Positions 44,236 to 56,030 of a DNA stretch of 64,000 bases are shown here, in pieces. Below the pieces are notes generated by a model. The model was not told where the DNA came from. It did no database searches and saw only the letters and a program-made list of their open reading frames with translations. Source of the stretch: Consotaella aegiceratis (GTDB taxonomy: Bacteria > Pseudomonadota > Alphaproteobacteria > Rhizobiales > Rhizobiaceae); the NCBI RefSeq assembly GCF_036541425.1, contig NZ_JAZHFT010000027.1, positions 14,121 to 78,120 on the forward strand, read 5' to 3'. A program made the position numbers and the translations under genes. Position 1 is the first letter of the stretch; every line of letters begins with the position of its first letter.

Positions 44236-46053
44236 ATGACCGTTGACCGCCGTATTCAGGACGTAACCGACCGGCTGCGCGAACGCTCGGCTCGCACCCG
44301 CGAGGCCTATCTCGCGCGAATTCGAGCCAGGGGCGCGAAGGGGCCGGCGGCGCGCGCGCATCTGTCCTGCGGCAATCTCGCCCATGGCTTCGCGGCCTGC
44401 GGGCCTGTCGACAAGGAGCGTCTGTCCGGCGACCAGACGCTCAATCTCGGCATCATCACCGCCTACAACGACATGCTCTCGGCCCACCAGCCATTCGAGC
44501 GCTTCCCCGATCTGATCCGCGAGGCCGCCCGCGAGACCGGTGGCACCGCCCAGGTCGCCTCGGGCGTGCCTGCCATGTGCGACGGCGTCACGCAGGGACA
44601 GGCCGGAATGGAGCTGTCGCTGTTCTCGCGTGAGATCATCGCGATGGCCGCAGCGGTCGGGCTCAGCCACGACATGTTCGACGCCGCCGTCTATCTCGGC
44701 GTTTGCGACAAGATCGTTCCGGGGCTGGCGATCGCCGCGCTGACCTTCGGCCATCTGCCGGCCATCTTCGTGCCGGCCGGTCCGATGACCTCGGGGCTGC
44801 CCAACGACGAGAAGAGCCGCATCCGCCAGCTCTACGCCGAGGGCAAGGTCGGCCGCGACGCGCTGCTGGACGCCGAATCCAAATCCTATCACGGCCCGGG
44901 CACCTGCACCTTCTACGGCACCGCCAACTCCAACCAGATGCTGATGGAGATCATGGGCCTGCACACGCCGGGGGCCTCCTTCATCAATCCCAACACGCCG
45001 CTGCGCGACGCGCTGACGCGAGAGGCGACGAAGCGGGCGCTGGCGATCACCGCCCAGGGCAACGAATACACGCCGGCGGGCGAGATCGTCGACGAGCGCG
45101 TCATCGTCAACGGCGTCGTCGGCCTGCACGCGACCGGCGGCTCGACCAACCACACCATGCATCTGGTGGCGATCGCCGCGGCGGCCGGCATCAAGCTCAC
45201 CTGGCAGGACATTTCGGATCTTTCGGACGCGACGCCGCTGCTCGCGCGCGTCTATCCCAACTCCGTGGCCGACGTGAACCATTTCCATGCGGCCGGCGGC
45301 ATGGGCTTCCTGATCCGCGAACTGCTCGATCGCGGCATGCTGCACGAGGACGTGCGCACGGTCTGGGGGACCGGCCTCAGAGCCTATGCCATCGAGGCGA
45401 AGCTCGAGAGCGACGGCACAGTGAAGCGCGAGCCCGCACCGCTCGACAGTGGCGATCCCAAAGTGTTGACCACGGCCGACAAGCCGTTCAGCACCAATGG
45501 CGGCCTGAAGGTGCTCAAGGGCAATCTCGGCCAGGCGGTGATCAAGGTCTCTGCGGTGAAGCCCGAGAGGCGGATGGTGGAGGCGCCGGCCAAGGTGTTT
45601 CACGACCAGAACGAGCTAAAGGCCGCCTTCGATGCCGGAGAGCTGACCGGCGACTTCATCGCGGTGGTGCGCTTCCAGGGGCCGAAGTCTAACGGCATGC
45701 CGGAGCTCCACAAGCTGACGCCGCTGCTCGGCGTCCTGCTCGACCGTGGCCAGAAGGTGGCGCTCGTCACGGACGGGCGCATGTCGGGCGCTTCGGGCAA
45801 GGTGCCCGCGGCGATCCACGTGACGCCGGAAGCCAAGGACGGCGGCGTCATCGCGCGCATCCAGGATGGCGATAGGATCCGGCTCGATCCCGATGCCGGC
45901 GTTCTCAACGTTCTGGTGGACACCGACGAGCTGATGGCCCGGCCCTTGTCCGACCCTGATTTGTCGGCTTACGAATTCGGTCTTGGCCGCGAACTGTTCG
46001 CCCCGTTCCGCGCAGTGGTCGGCGCAGCCAGCGAAGGCGCCACGATCTTCTGA
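44236..46053 (+). CDS. edd: Phosphogluconate dehydratase
   Basis: A 605-residue iron-sulfur dehydratase making 2-keto-3-deoxy-6-phosphogluconate, the defining Entner-Doudoroff step. Expected Fe-S ligand regions show as SGVPAMCDGVTQGQAGMELS (Cys), CDKIVPGLAI and GPGTCTFYGTANSNQM, with GGSTNHTMH and DGRMSGASGKVPAAIH further on. Length agrees with E. coli Edd (603). GAGGATGTCTG precedes ATG 44236. KDPG aldolase (eda) is not in the window. The stop faces the convergent TadG-like gene across a 57-base gap that contains a hairpin. Confidence 0.97.
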   Translation: MTVDRRIQDVTDRLRERSARTREAYLARIRARGAKGPAARAHLSCGNLAHGFAACGPVDKERLSGDQTLNLGIITAYNDMLSAHQPFERFPDLIREAARETGGTAQVASGVPAMCDGVTQGQAGMELSLFSREIIAMAAAVGLSHDMFDAAVYLGVCDKIVPGLAIAALTFGHLPAIFVPAGPMTSGLPNDEKSRIRQLYAEGKVGRDALLDAESKSYHGPGTCTFYGTANSNQMLMEIMGLHTPGASFINPNTPLRDALTREATKRALAITAQGNEYTPAGEIVDERVIVNGVVGLHATGGSTNHTMHLVAIAAAAGIKLTWQDISDLSDATPLLARVYPNSVADVNHFHAAGGMGFLIRELLDRGMLHEDVRTVWGTGLRAYAIEAKLESDGTVKREPAPLDSGDPKVLTTADKPFSTNGGLKVLKGNLGQAVIKVSAVKPERRMVEAPAKVFHDQNELKAAFDAGELTGDFIAVVRFQGPKSNGMPELHKLTPLLGVLLDRGQKVALVTDGRMSGASGKVPAAIHVTPEAKDGGVIARIQDGDRIRLDPDAGVLNVLVDTDELMARPLSDPDLSAYEFGLGRELFAPFRAVVGAASEGATIF

Positions 46054-46065
46054 GGCCCGCTCGAT

Positions 46066-46095
46066 GCTGCTGCGTCGCGCGGGCGGCGCAGCAGC
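46066..46095. terminator. Hairpin between convergent edd and TadG-like gene
   Basis: GCTGCTGCG (46066-46074) and CGCAGCAGC (46087-46095) pair over nine bases round a 12-base GC loop. There is no T run on either side, so it is at best a weak bidirectional terminator. Confidence 0.4.
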
Positions 46096-46110
46096 TATGG
46101 CCTCTGACCG

Positions 46111-47601
46111 TTACCGGCTGACGCGGAGATTCGACAGCGAGTCGCCGATTTCCTCGAAAGCGGTCGAAAGGGTGGCCGTCGTCGGCGAGTCGAAATAATA
46201 GTCCTCTTGCGTCGCGCAGTCTTCCAGCAGGCTCTTCACCGACTTGCTCGGATTCCCGAAGGCAATGGTGTAAACTGTCACGCCGGCATTCTTCATCGAC
46301 GTACAGACCTCCGTGAGGCGGCTATCCAGCTCCGCTTCTGCAACGGTGGTGTTGTTCGACGTACCGAGCTTGCCGTCGCTGAGCCAGCCATAGGCGGTAT
46401 AGATGGTCTGGCTCATCGTGTTGTCGCCATCGGTCATCAACACCAAGGCCTTGCTCATGCTGTCGTCGTCGTAATCGAGCGGCAGCTCGTTGGCATCCAT
46501 GTCGCCGCCCCAGTATCCGCGCCAGTTGGGAGAGAGCAACCGCCAGCCCCATACCGCGCCGAAGTTGATGTGCGTGTTGCCGATCGCCTCGAGATCGTCG
46601 ATGGCGTCGACCAAGGTCTGCTTCTCGTCGGTGAGCGGAGTGATCGCGGCGGGACAATCGAGATTGGGCCCCTGGTCCGTGGTGTTCAGCGGCGAGGCGT
46701 AGGTTGTCGTCGTAGAGCTACTGCTATTGCCGTGGTTGCTGTGGTTGCTGTGGCTGCTGCTGCTGTTGGTGGTGATCGTGATCCAGTCGTTCCTGCTGCT
46801 GTCCTCCCAATAATAGGGCTCGAACAAATTGCCGCTCGAAGGCGCGGTATCGGTGACGTCCAGTCCGTCGTCACGAGCCTCAACGCAGCCGCCCCAACTT
46901 GTCGTGCCCCAATCCAGCGCGTCGATGGCTCCCGACGTGATCCAATCGGTATGGTCGGTTCCGACATTGACGGTCTGGGAGAACGGAACAATGCCGACAT
47001 AGAGATTTTCGGCCGTTTCGTCGTCGCCGAAGAGAATGTCGAGAAGGTCGTTTGCGGCGGTCTTCAAACCCGTCAGCTTGGTGCCCTTCATCGATCCCGT
47101 GACGTCGAGCACCAGCGCCAGTTCCACGCCGCCCATGGCGCGAGTCACTTCGGTTTCGGCCGAGAGCTCCACGCTATCGACGCCGAGCAGCTGCATGAAC
47201 GTCGTCGGGGCTTCCGCGACCGCGGTGATCGTCAGGGTCTTTTCGTCATCGCTCAGCTCGGAATCGACCGAGGTCAGGGTCATGTTGCCAAACTGTTCGT
47301 CGAGATTGGCGTTGACGAACTTCTCGACCTCCTCGGGAATATCCGTCGTGCTGAGCTTGGCAACCGCGGACAGTCCCGCCGCGTCCAGAGCGGATTGCAG
47401 TCCCGACTGCATCATGGCGATCCGCGCGCCGTCGACGGACAGACCCGCGATCCCCACCAGAAAGAGACCGCAGGCGGCCACGATCGGCAGGATGCTGCCG
47501 GATCGGGCGTGGCCGAAGGAGGATGCCGTCGCTCCGAGCCAGCGGAAAAAGCCAGGCCCCGTGCGGAGGGCCTTCAAACGTGCCGAATGGATCATCGACA
47601 T
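46111..47601 (-). CDS. TadE/TadG-like protein with von Willebrand A domain
   Basis: From ATG 47601 the product has 496 residues (the start is uncertain; the frame is open to 47700 and ATG 47595 is also possible). The N-terminus is Tad-like: a cytoplasmic stretch, then GSILPIVAACGLFLVGIAGL as the single membrane span, and SVDGARIAMMQSGLQSALDA, followed by a VWA domain from about residue 165 with VLDVTGSMKG (MIDAS Asp-x-Thr-Gly-Ser) and VLMTDGDNTM. A low-complexity insert, SSSSHSNHSNHGNSSSS, lies in the middle and comes from three 9-base tandem units at 46732-46758. Such proteins (TadG) are envelope parts of the Flp pilus system or related surface machinery. No other tad gene is in the window. 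Confidence 0.82.
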   Translation of the reverse strand: MSMIHSARLKALRTGPGFFRWLGATASSFGHARSGSILPIVAACGLFLVGIAGLSVDGARIAMMQSGLQSALDAAGLSAVAKLSTTDIPEEVEKFVNANLDEQFGNMTLTSVDSELSDDEKTLTITAVAEAPTTFMQLLGVDSVELSAETEVTRAMGGVELALVLDVTGSMKGTKLTGLKTAANDLLDILFGDDETAENLYVGIVPFSQTVNVGTDHTDWITSGAIDALDWGTTSWGGCVEARDDGLDVTDTAPSSGNLFEPYYWEDSSRNDWITITTNSSSSHSNHSNHGNSSSSTTTTYASPLNTTDQGPNLDCPAAITPLTDEKQTLVDAIDDLEAIGNTHINFGAVWGWRLLSPNWRGYWGGDMDANELPLDYDDDSMSKALVLMTDGDNTMSQTIYTAYGWLSDGKLGTSNNTTVAEAELDSRLTEVCTSMKNAGVTVYTIAFGNPSKSVKSLLEDCATQEDYYFDSPTTATLSTAFEEIGDSLSNLRVSR

Positions 47602-47911
47602 ACCGTCCAGGAACATCGGTCGAAGCGGACGATCGCCATCATGGCGAGAGAGTTGTCTGGCCGAAGGGTTGCAACGATTCGATCCTAAACCGGCAAGCAT
47701 TTACCAGATGCTACCGGCGAGCGACGCCTTTTAAACATTGTGACCGAAGGGGACCCGGCCGCGCGCCGTCATGCCCCGTAGCCATGGACCCGGATGGCGT
47801 GACGGGTCGAGGAGAGCGATTGCCGCCCAGAGCGATGACGGACTTTCTGCCGACACGCGGCGGCGGCTGCCGGCAAAAACCCGGAGCCGCCCGGAGCAGA
47901 CGCGTCCACGG

Positions 47912-50755
<2,844 letters not shown>

Positions 50756-50766
50756 CAAATTGCCTC

Positions 50767-51129
50767 TTATCCGACGAGCGCCTGATAGGCGTCCTCATCC
50801 ATCAACCCCTCGACGGAGGCCGGATCGTTGAGCTTCATCTTGAAGAACCAGCCCTCGCCCATGGCGTCGTTGTTGACGATGGAGGGATCGTCGGCGATCG
50901 CCTGGTTCACCTCGGTGATCTCCCCGTCGACCGGCGCATAGACCTCCGAAGCGGCCTTGACCGATTCCACCACGGCCGCCTCGTCGCCCTTGACCACGGC
51001 CTTGCCGATCTCGGGCAGTTCCACGAAAACCAGATCGCCGAGCTGAACCGTGGCGTGGGTGGTGATGCCGACCGTCGCCACACCGTCCTCGACCCGCAGC
51101 CACTCGTGATCCTCGGTGAATTTCAGCAT
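50767..51129 (-). CDS. gcvH: Glycine cleavage system H protein
   Basis: A 120-residue lipoyl carrier. The lipoylated Lys is in AAVVESVKAASEVYAP (about residue 64), and the N-terminus KFTEDHEWLRVEDG and ELPEIGKAVVKGD fit closely. Shuttles the aminomethyl group between GcvP, GcvT and the dehydrogenase. ATG 51129 has AAAGGAG just upstream, ruling out the longer frame from 51219. Confidence 0.97.
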   Translation of the reverse strand: MLKFTEDHEWLRVEDGVATVGITTHATVQLGDLVFVELPEIGKAVVKGDEAAVVESVKAASEVYAPVDGEITEVNQAIADDPSIVNNDAMGEGWFFKMKLNDPASVEGLMDEDAYQALVG

Positions 51130-51246
51130 CTTCGAAACTCCTTTGTGGGCGGACAGACGATCCGCAAGGCCGTCCCGAGCGACGGCGGTGATCGGAAAGA
51201 GCGATGGACCAAGCCTCAAGCGCAGGCAAGGCGAAAAATCAACGCC

Positions 51247-52389
51247 TCAGGACCGCTTGTAGCCGGGTGTGACAAACGGCAGCGACGCGACCGCGACCGG
51301 CAGCCGCTTTCCTCGCACGTCCGCAAAGAGCATCGTTCCCGGCTCGGCCATTGCGGCCGGAACATAGCCCATGGCCACCGGCGCATCCACCGACGGGCCG
51401 AAGCTGCCCGAGGTGACGGTACCGACCGAGGCGCCGCCGGCCTCGTCCGCAAACAGCGGGGCGCCCGCCCGCACGGGTGCCCGGGTCTCCGGACGAATGC
51501 CGACCCTGCGCCGCTCGGTGCCGCCTGCCAACTGGGGCAGCACCGTGTCGGCTCCCGGAAAACCGCCGGCCCTCGCGCCGCCCTCGCGCCGCACTTTCTG
51601 GATGGCCCATTGCAGGGCGGCCTCGACCGGGGTCGTCGTTTCGTCGATGTCGTTGCCATAGAGGCAGAGCCCGGCCTCGAGACGGAGAGAATCGCGGGCA
51701 CCCAGCCCGATCGGCTCGACGCTCCCGTCGGCGAGCAGCGCCTGTGCCACCTCGACGACGCGGTCGGCCGGCACGGAGATCTCGTATCCGTCCTCGCCGG
51801 TGTAGCCGGAGCGCGACACGACGCAGTCGCCGCCCAGAATCTCGAAGCTGCCGACATCCATGAAGCACATTTCGGCGACACCCGGCGCGAGCTTGGCCAG
51901 CGCCGCTTCCGCCGCAGGCCCCTGCAGGGCGACAAGCGCCCGATCGTCGAGAACAGTGACTTCGCAGGTCTCCGAGAGGCCCGCCTTCAGGAGCGCCACG
52001 TCCTGCTCCTTGCAGGCCGCGTTGACCACAAGGAAGAGATGATCACCGCGATTGGTGATCATCAGGTCATCGAGAATGCCGCCGGCCTCGTTAGTGAACA
52101 GGCCATAGCGCTGGCGTCCGGCCTTGAGGCCCAGAACGTCCACCGGCACGAGGCGCTCCAGCGCCAGCGCCGCATCGGCCAGGTCGCCCGACTTCGGCCA
52201 GATGGTCACCTGCCCCATGTGCGAGACGTCGAACAGGCCGGCCGCCTGGCGGGTGTGCAGATGCTCCTTCAGCACGCCGGCGGCATACTGAACCGGCATC
52301 GCATAACCGGCGAACGGCACCATGCGCGCGCCCAGCGTTTCATGGAGATCGAAAAGCGGCGTCTTTTTGAGATCCGTGAGGTCGGCCAA
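51247..52389 (-). CDS. gcvT: Aminomethyltransferase, T protein
   Basis: A 380-residue enzyme that moves the methylene group from aminomethyl-GcvH to tetrahydrofolate and frees ammonia. Motifs: ARMVPFAGYAMPVQYAAGVL, LFDVSHMGQV, and ISRSGYTGEDGYEI-like VVSRSGYTGEDGYEIS with the active-site Asp/Glu turn, and GARDSLRLEAGLCLYGNDID. The start is a TTG at 52389 (no ATG or GTG upstream in frame without overlap), with no clear ribosome site, so weak initiation is likely. First gene of the gcv operon; 117 bases separate it from gcvH. I looked for a glycine riboswitch before it and saw no such motif. Confidence 0.95.
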   Translation of the reverse strand: MADLTDLKKTPLFDLHETLGARMVPFAGYAMPVQYAAGVLKEHLHTRQAAGLFDVSHMGQVTIWPKSGDLADAALALERLVPVDVLGLKAGRQRYGLFTNEAGGILDDLMITNRGDHLFLVVNAACKEQDVALLKAGLSETCEVTVLDDRALVALQGPAAEAALAKLAPGVAEMCFMDVGSFEILGGDCVVSRSGYTGEDGYEISVPADRVVEVAQALLADGSVEPIGLGARDSLRLEAGLCLYGNDIDETTTPVEAALQWAIQKVRREGGARAGGFPGADTVLPQLAGGTERRRVGIRPETRAPVRAGAPLFADEAGGASVGTVTSGSFGPSVDAPVAMGYVPAAMAEPGTMLFADVRGKRLPVAVASLPFVTPGYKRS

Positions 52390-52530
52390 GGGAAAATGTC
52401 CGAATCGAATGAGGAGAGATGTCTGTCGGCCGGCACCTAATCATGATCTCTTTGCGATGTCATGGTGGAGCACCATGCGCGGCGCGATGCAGGCACCACA
52501 CCAACAGGAAATCGGAGCAGCCGGAAGGGT

Positions 52531-53748
52531 TCAGCGCACCGCCGCTGCGGGCAACGACGCCGACGGCAGCACCGCCGCGGGATCGGCCACAGCACGCCGT
52601 CGGCGCGGACGCAGCCAGGCCTGGAAAGGCCGTTCGACGAAGCGCCAGGTCAGCGCGCTGGCGACGAGCGTCGAAACCACCAGGCCGACGAGAACTGCAG
52701 CGGTCAGCAAGGGACTGCCGGCAAAACTCTTGGCGCCGTCGGCGCCCACCGTCATCAGCGTCCAGCCGGTCTTGCCCTCGATCACCGTCGCCGCGTTGAT
52801 CATCCGCGAGATGATGAAGGCGTGAACCATATAGATCGAGTACGAGGTGAGCCCGAGAAACTGGAAGGGGCGGCTCTTCAAAAGCTGGCTGATGGCGCCC
52901 GCCTCGTGGGCGAAGCCATAGATCGCGAAGGTGAAGACGAACGGCGCCGCCAGCGACAGCGGCGTGTGACCGGCGTTGACGACGAAGCTGACCACGGCGG
53001 CCAGGATCGCGATCTCGGCGAGCGTCCATGAGATCCGCCCGTCCGGCAAGGGATCGACGGGCGGTTCGGCAAAGGCCAGGCGGCGCAGCAGTACACCGCA
53101 GGCAAAGCCCACCAGACAGCGCAGCCAGCCGAACGACACGGTCGTATCCATATCATGCACCAGAACGACGAGTGCGACGCTGGTCATGACGAGCAACCCG
53201 ACGAAGGCGCCGACCGACCGCCGCCCGGCCAAGAGCATGATGCCGGCAAAAGCCAGATAAGCCCCGAATTCGGCCGAGATGCTCCAGCTCGGATAGTTCC
53301 ACCCGAGCCCGTCCACCGTGCCGAAGGCATGGAGCAGAAAGAGGTTGGCGACCAGCGCCCCCGGCGAGTTGGTTCCCTGAAACGCCGAGTCGGGACCGCG
53401 TCCGACGAACAGCGCGCCTTCGTAGGCGACAAAGAGCAGCAGCATGAAGAGGTGCAGCGGATAGACCCGTGCGAAGCGGGCTCGAACGAAGGCGGTCGCC
53501 TGCCGCGCGCTGGCGATCCTCTCGCCATAGGCGTGCGCGATGACGAAGCCGGACAGGACGAAGAAGAAGTCGACGAAGAGAAAGCCGTGCCGCACCAGCC
53601 CGAGCCGAGTGAACGCGCTGTCGACGGGCGTTTGAAGCAGCACCACCATCAGCGCGCAGATGCCGCGCCAGGCATCCAGCACGCAGAATCGCGATGATGA
53701 CGAAGCGCTCGGCGACCTTGGAGCCGGAGCGAAAGCGGATTGGGCCAT
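52531..53748 (-). CDS. Acyltransferase 3 family membrane protein
   Basis: A 405-residue integral membrane O-acyltransferase with about ten helices. The first helix motif LDAWRGICALMVVL (the usual L-D-x-x-R-G-I/L-A pattern), then FLFVDFFFVLSGFVIAHAYG, R-A-R-F-A-R-V-Y-P and WSISAEFGAYL are diagnostic. Such proteins add acetyl or other acyl groups to polysaccharides or lipopolysaccharide using a membrane-borne donor. It sits divergent from an O-antigen ligase/polymerase gene, so the glycan made with that protein is a likely target. ATG 53748 is preferred over 53799. The target sugar is unknown. Confidence 0.88.
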   Translation of the reverse strand: MAQSAFAPAPRSPSASSSSRFCVLDAWRGICALMVVLLQTPVDSAFTRLGLVRHGFLFVDFFFVLSGFVIAHAYGERIASARQATAFVRARFARVYPLHLFMLLLFVAYEGALFVGRGPDSAFQGTNSPGALVANLFLLHAFGTVDGLGWNYPSWSISAEFGAYLAFAGIMLLAGRRSVGAFVGLLVMTSVALVVLVHDMDTTVSFGWLRCLVGFACGVLLRRLAFAEPPVDPLPDGRISWTLAEIAILAAVVSFVVNAGHTPLSLAAPFVFTFAIYGFAHEAGAISQLLKSRPFQFLGLTSYSIYMVHAFIISRMINAATVIEGKTGWTLMTVGADGAKSFAGSPLLTAAVLVGLVVSTLVASALTWRFVERPFQAWLRPRRRRAVADPAAVLPSASLPAAAVR

Positions 53749-53952
53749 CGACTGCTTCTCGCACGCCACGGCCCGATGAACGAACCGCGTTAAGCTCAAG
53801 CGCCAAGGGATAGAAGAGGAACCTTACGATCGCGTTTCCCCGACCCGGCGATTCGAATGCTTCGGGACGAATTCGGCCTTGCTTGATGAAATCTTTACGC
53901 TGCGACAGCGACAATCGGCATCCTTCTATGGCCCCGAGGCGCGAACCAGCCA

Positions 53953-55281
53953 ATGTCCGCAGAGATGGCGCTCGATCAGCATCCGGCGACAGCGAACAGG
54001 CTGTTGGCGTTGGGCCGGTGCGGGCTCGCCACCGGGCTTCTGACCGCGCTCATCATGACGTTCCAGCCCTTTCAGCTGATCTCGACGGCCACCGAAGACG
54101 CCGGCAACGCCATCAATCAGCTCGGCTATTCGGCGCTGGCCGCGATCGCCCTGCTCGGGCATCTGCTTTTCGCCGACCGGCGGGTGACCCTCACGCTCCT
54201 GCGGCCGACCTGGCTCCTCATGGGCCTTTGTCTGGTGCTGTCCGCCGTCCATTCGATGTGGCCGGATCAGGCGATCCGTGCCGCGCTGTTCACCATCACC
54301 GCGATGGTCGCGGCCACCGGCGCGGCGACATTGCCGCCGGATGCGCGCAGCTTTCGCTGGTGCCTGGCGATTGCAGCCCTGGCGGTACTGGGCCTGTCCT
54401 ATGTCGGGGTGGTGGCGCTGCCGAACGTGGCGATCCACCAGGCCTGGGAGCAGGAATCCCAGCATGCCGGTCTATGGCGCGGCATCTACAGCCACAAGAA
54501 CGTCGCAGCGCCGATCATGGCGGCGCTGTTCTTCTGCGGCGTCTATCTGGTGCGGTCCAGGCAGCGTCTTCCGGGCCTGCTCATCGTCATCCTGTCGGGC
54601 TTCTTCGTCTACAAGACCGGCTCCAAGACCACGATCGCTCTGCTGCCCGCCGTCGCCGGCCTGGTATTCATGACACGCGCCTTCGGCAGCCGGCTGCTGC
54701 CGGTGGTCGTGCTCTCGCTCACCCTGATCGGCATGGCGCTGTTCACCATCGGCACGGTGATCAGCCCGACCCTCGACGGCGTCGTCCAAGCCATAAGCCC
54801 CGGCACGACCTTCACCGGGCGCACCGACCTCTGGCGCTTCGCCCTCGACCTCTGGCAGGGTCATCATTGGACCGGCTTCGGCTTCCAGTCCTTCTGGCAA
54901 AGTCCCCTGATGCTCCATGCCGATCCGAGGATCGAATTGAGCTGGGATCCCGCCGGCTCGGTCAACGGCCACGACGGCTATCTCGACATCGCGCTGATGC
55001 TCGGCTGGCCCGGCCTGGCGATTGCGGTGCTGATGCTCGTCGTCCAGCCGTTCCGCGATTATGTCCGCTGCGCGAACGCCGAGGAAAACCGCCGCGCGGC
55101 CGATCTCTGGCTGATGATCCTCGCCTTCATGCTGATGAACGCTTTCATGGAAAGCTTCTTCTTCGCTCGCGGCAATCCGATCTGGATGCTGACCTTCCTG
55201 GCCATCGTCGAGCTGCGGCTGCTGGCGCGCCATCCGATCGAGGCGGAAACGGCCGCAGCCGGACGGCAGGATCAGGCGTAG
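53953..55281 (+). CDS. O-antigen ligase / polysaccharide polymerase (Wzy_C, ExoQ-like)
   Basis: A 442-residue membrane protein with about ten to twelve helices. The large periplasmic loop contains the segment WRGIYSHKNVAAP and the Wzy_C motif GTTFTGRTDLWRFALDL, then GFGFQSFW and NGHDGYLDIALMLG with the conserved His. ExoQ-type polymerases join oligosaccharide repeats, and WaaL-type ligases attach O antigen to lipid A core; the FTGRTDLW motif is closer to the ExoQ-type polymerases. ATG 53953 starts just after an AT-rich divergent region shared with the acyltransferase. The 3' end overlaps the convergent ABC ATPase gene by ten bases. Confidence 0.85.
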   Translation: MSAEMALDQHPATANRLLALGRCGLATGLLTALIMTFQPFQLISTATEDAGNAINQLGYSALAAIALLGHLLFADRRVTLTLLRPTWLLMGLCLVLSAVHSMWPDQAIRAALFTITAMVAATGAATLPPDARSFRWCLAIAALAVLGLSYVGVVALPNVAIHQAWEQESQHAGLWRGIYSHKNVAAPIMAALFFCGVYLVRSRQRLPGLLIVILSGFFVYKTGSKTTIALLPAVAGLVFMTRAFGSRLLPVVVLSLTLIGMALFTIGTVISPTLDGVVQAISPGTTFTGRTDLWRFALDLWQGHHWTGFGFQSFWQSPLMLHADPRIELSWDPAGSVNGHDGYLDIALMLGWPGLAIAVLMLVVQPFRDYVRCANAEENRRAADLWLMILAFMLMNAFMESFFFARGNPIWMLTFLAIVELRLLARHPIEAETAAAGRQDQA

Positions 55282-56030
55282 TAGGTGCAAATGCGCCGGC
55301 CATCCAATTCGCAGACCGTGATCGGCATATCGTAGATCGCGCCCAACGTCTCGGAGCGGATGACCGCTTCCGGCGGCCCGGCGAACGCCACCCGGCCTTC
55401 CTTCATCGCGACGATCTCGTCGGAATAGCAGGAGGCGAAATTGATGTCGTGCAGGACGATCACGATAGTCTTGCCAAGCTCGTCGGCCGCGCGCCGCAAA
55501 AGCTTCATCATCGCCACCGCGTGCTTCAGGTCGAGATTGTTGAGCGGCTCGTCCAGAAGCACGTAATCGGTATCCTGGCACAGCACCATCGCCACATAGG
55601 CGCGCTGACGCTGGCCGCCCGACAATTCGTCGAGAAAGCGCTCGGCGAGATCATCCATCCCGAGATAGCCGATCGCCTGTTCCACATGCCCGCGATCCTC
55701 GACCGTCGGCCGTCCCTTCGAATGCGGATAGCGTCCGAAGGAGACGAGATCGCGGACCGTGAGGCGCGAGGAGATGTCGTTGTGCTGGCGCAGGATCGAC
55801 AGACGCTTGGCAAGCACGTCGCCGGGAGTGTCGGTGACGTCGAGGCCGTCGACGGTGACGACGCCGGCACTCATCGGCAGCAGCCGCGAGACCATCGACA
55901 GAAGCGTCGACTTGCCGGCGCCGTTCGGCCCGATGATGGAGGTGATGCCACCGGATTTCAGCCGCAGCGACACGTCGTCGACGACGAGCTCCGTCCCGTA
56001 GCTTTTGCTGACCTTCTCGGTCACGATCAT
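55272..56030 (-). CDS. Siderophore ABC transporter ATP-binding protein
   Basis: A 252-residue ABC ATPase: Walker A GPNGAGKST near residue 36, Q loop in LSILRQHNDIS, signature LSGGQRQRAYVAM and Walker B YVLLDEPLNNLDL, H loop VLHDINFASCYS. The N-terminus MIVTEKVSKSYGTELVVDDV and the DxxNLDxKH-type order match FatE/YclP-type ferric siderophore ATPases. ATG 56030 overlaps the stop of the permease before it (ATGA). It energises uptake from the periplasm. Confidence 0.92.
   Translation of the reverse strand: MIVTEKVSKSYGTELVVDDVSLRLKSGGITSIIGPNGAGKSTLLSMVSRLLPMSAGVVTVDGLDVTDTPGDVLAKRLSILRQHNDISSRLTVRDLVSFGRYPHSKGRPTVEDRGHVEQAIGYLGMDDLAERFLDELSGGQRQRAYVAMVLCQDTDYVLLDEPLNNLDLKHAVAMMKLLRRAADELGKTIVIVLHDINFASCYSDEIVAMKEGRVAFAGPPEAVIRSETLGAIYDMPITVCELDGRRICTYYA

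Noticed and set aside
52390..52530. Glycine riboswitch before gcvT
   Set aside because: The 141-base leader lacks the conserved tandem glycine aptamer core as I know it. No ribosome-site-masking helix is apparent.
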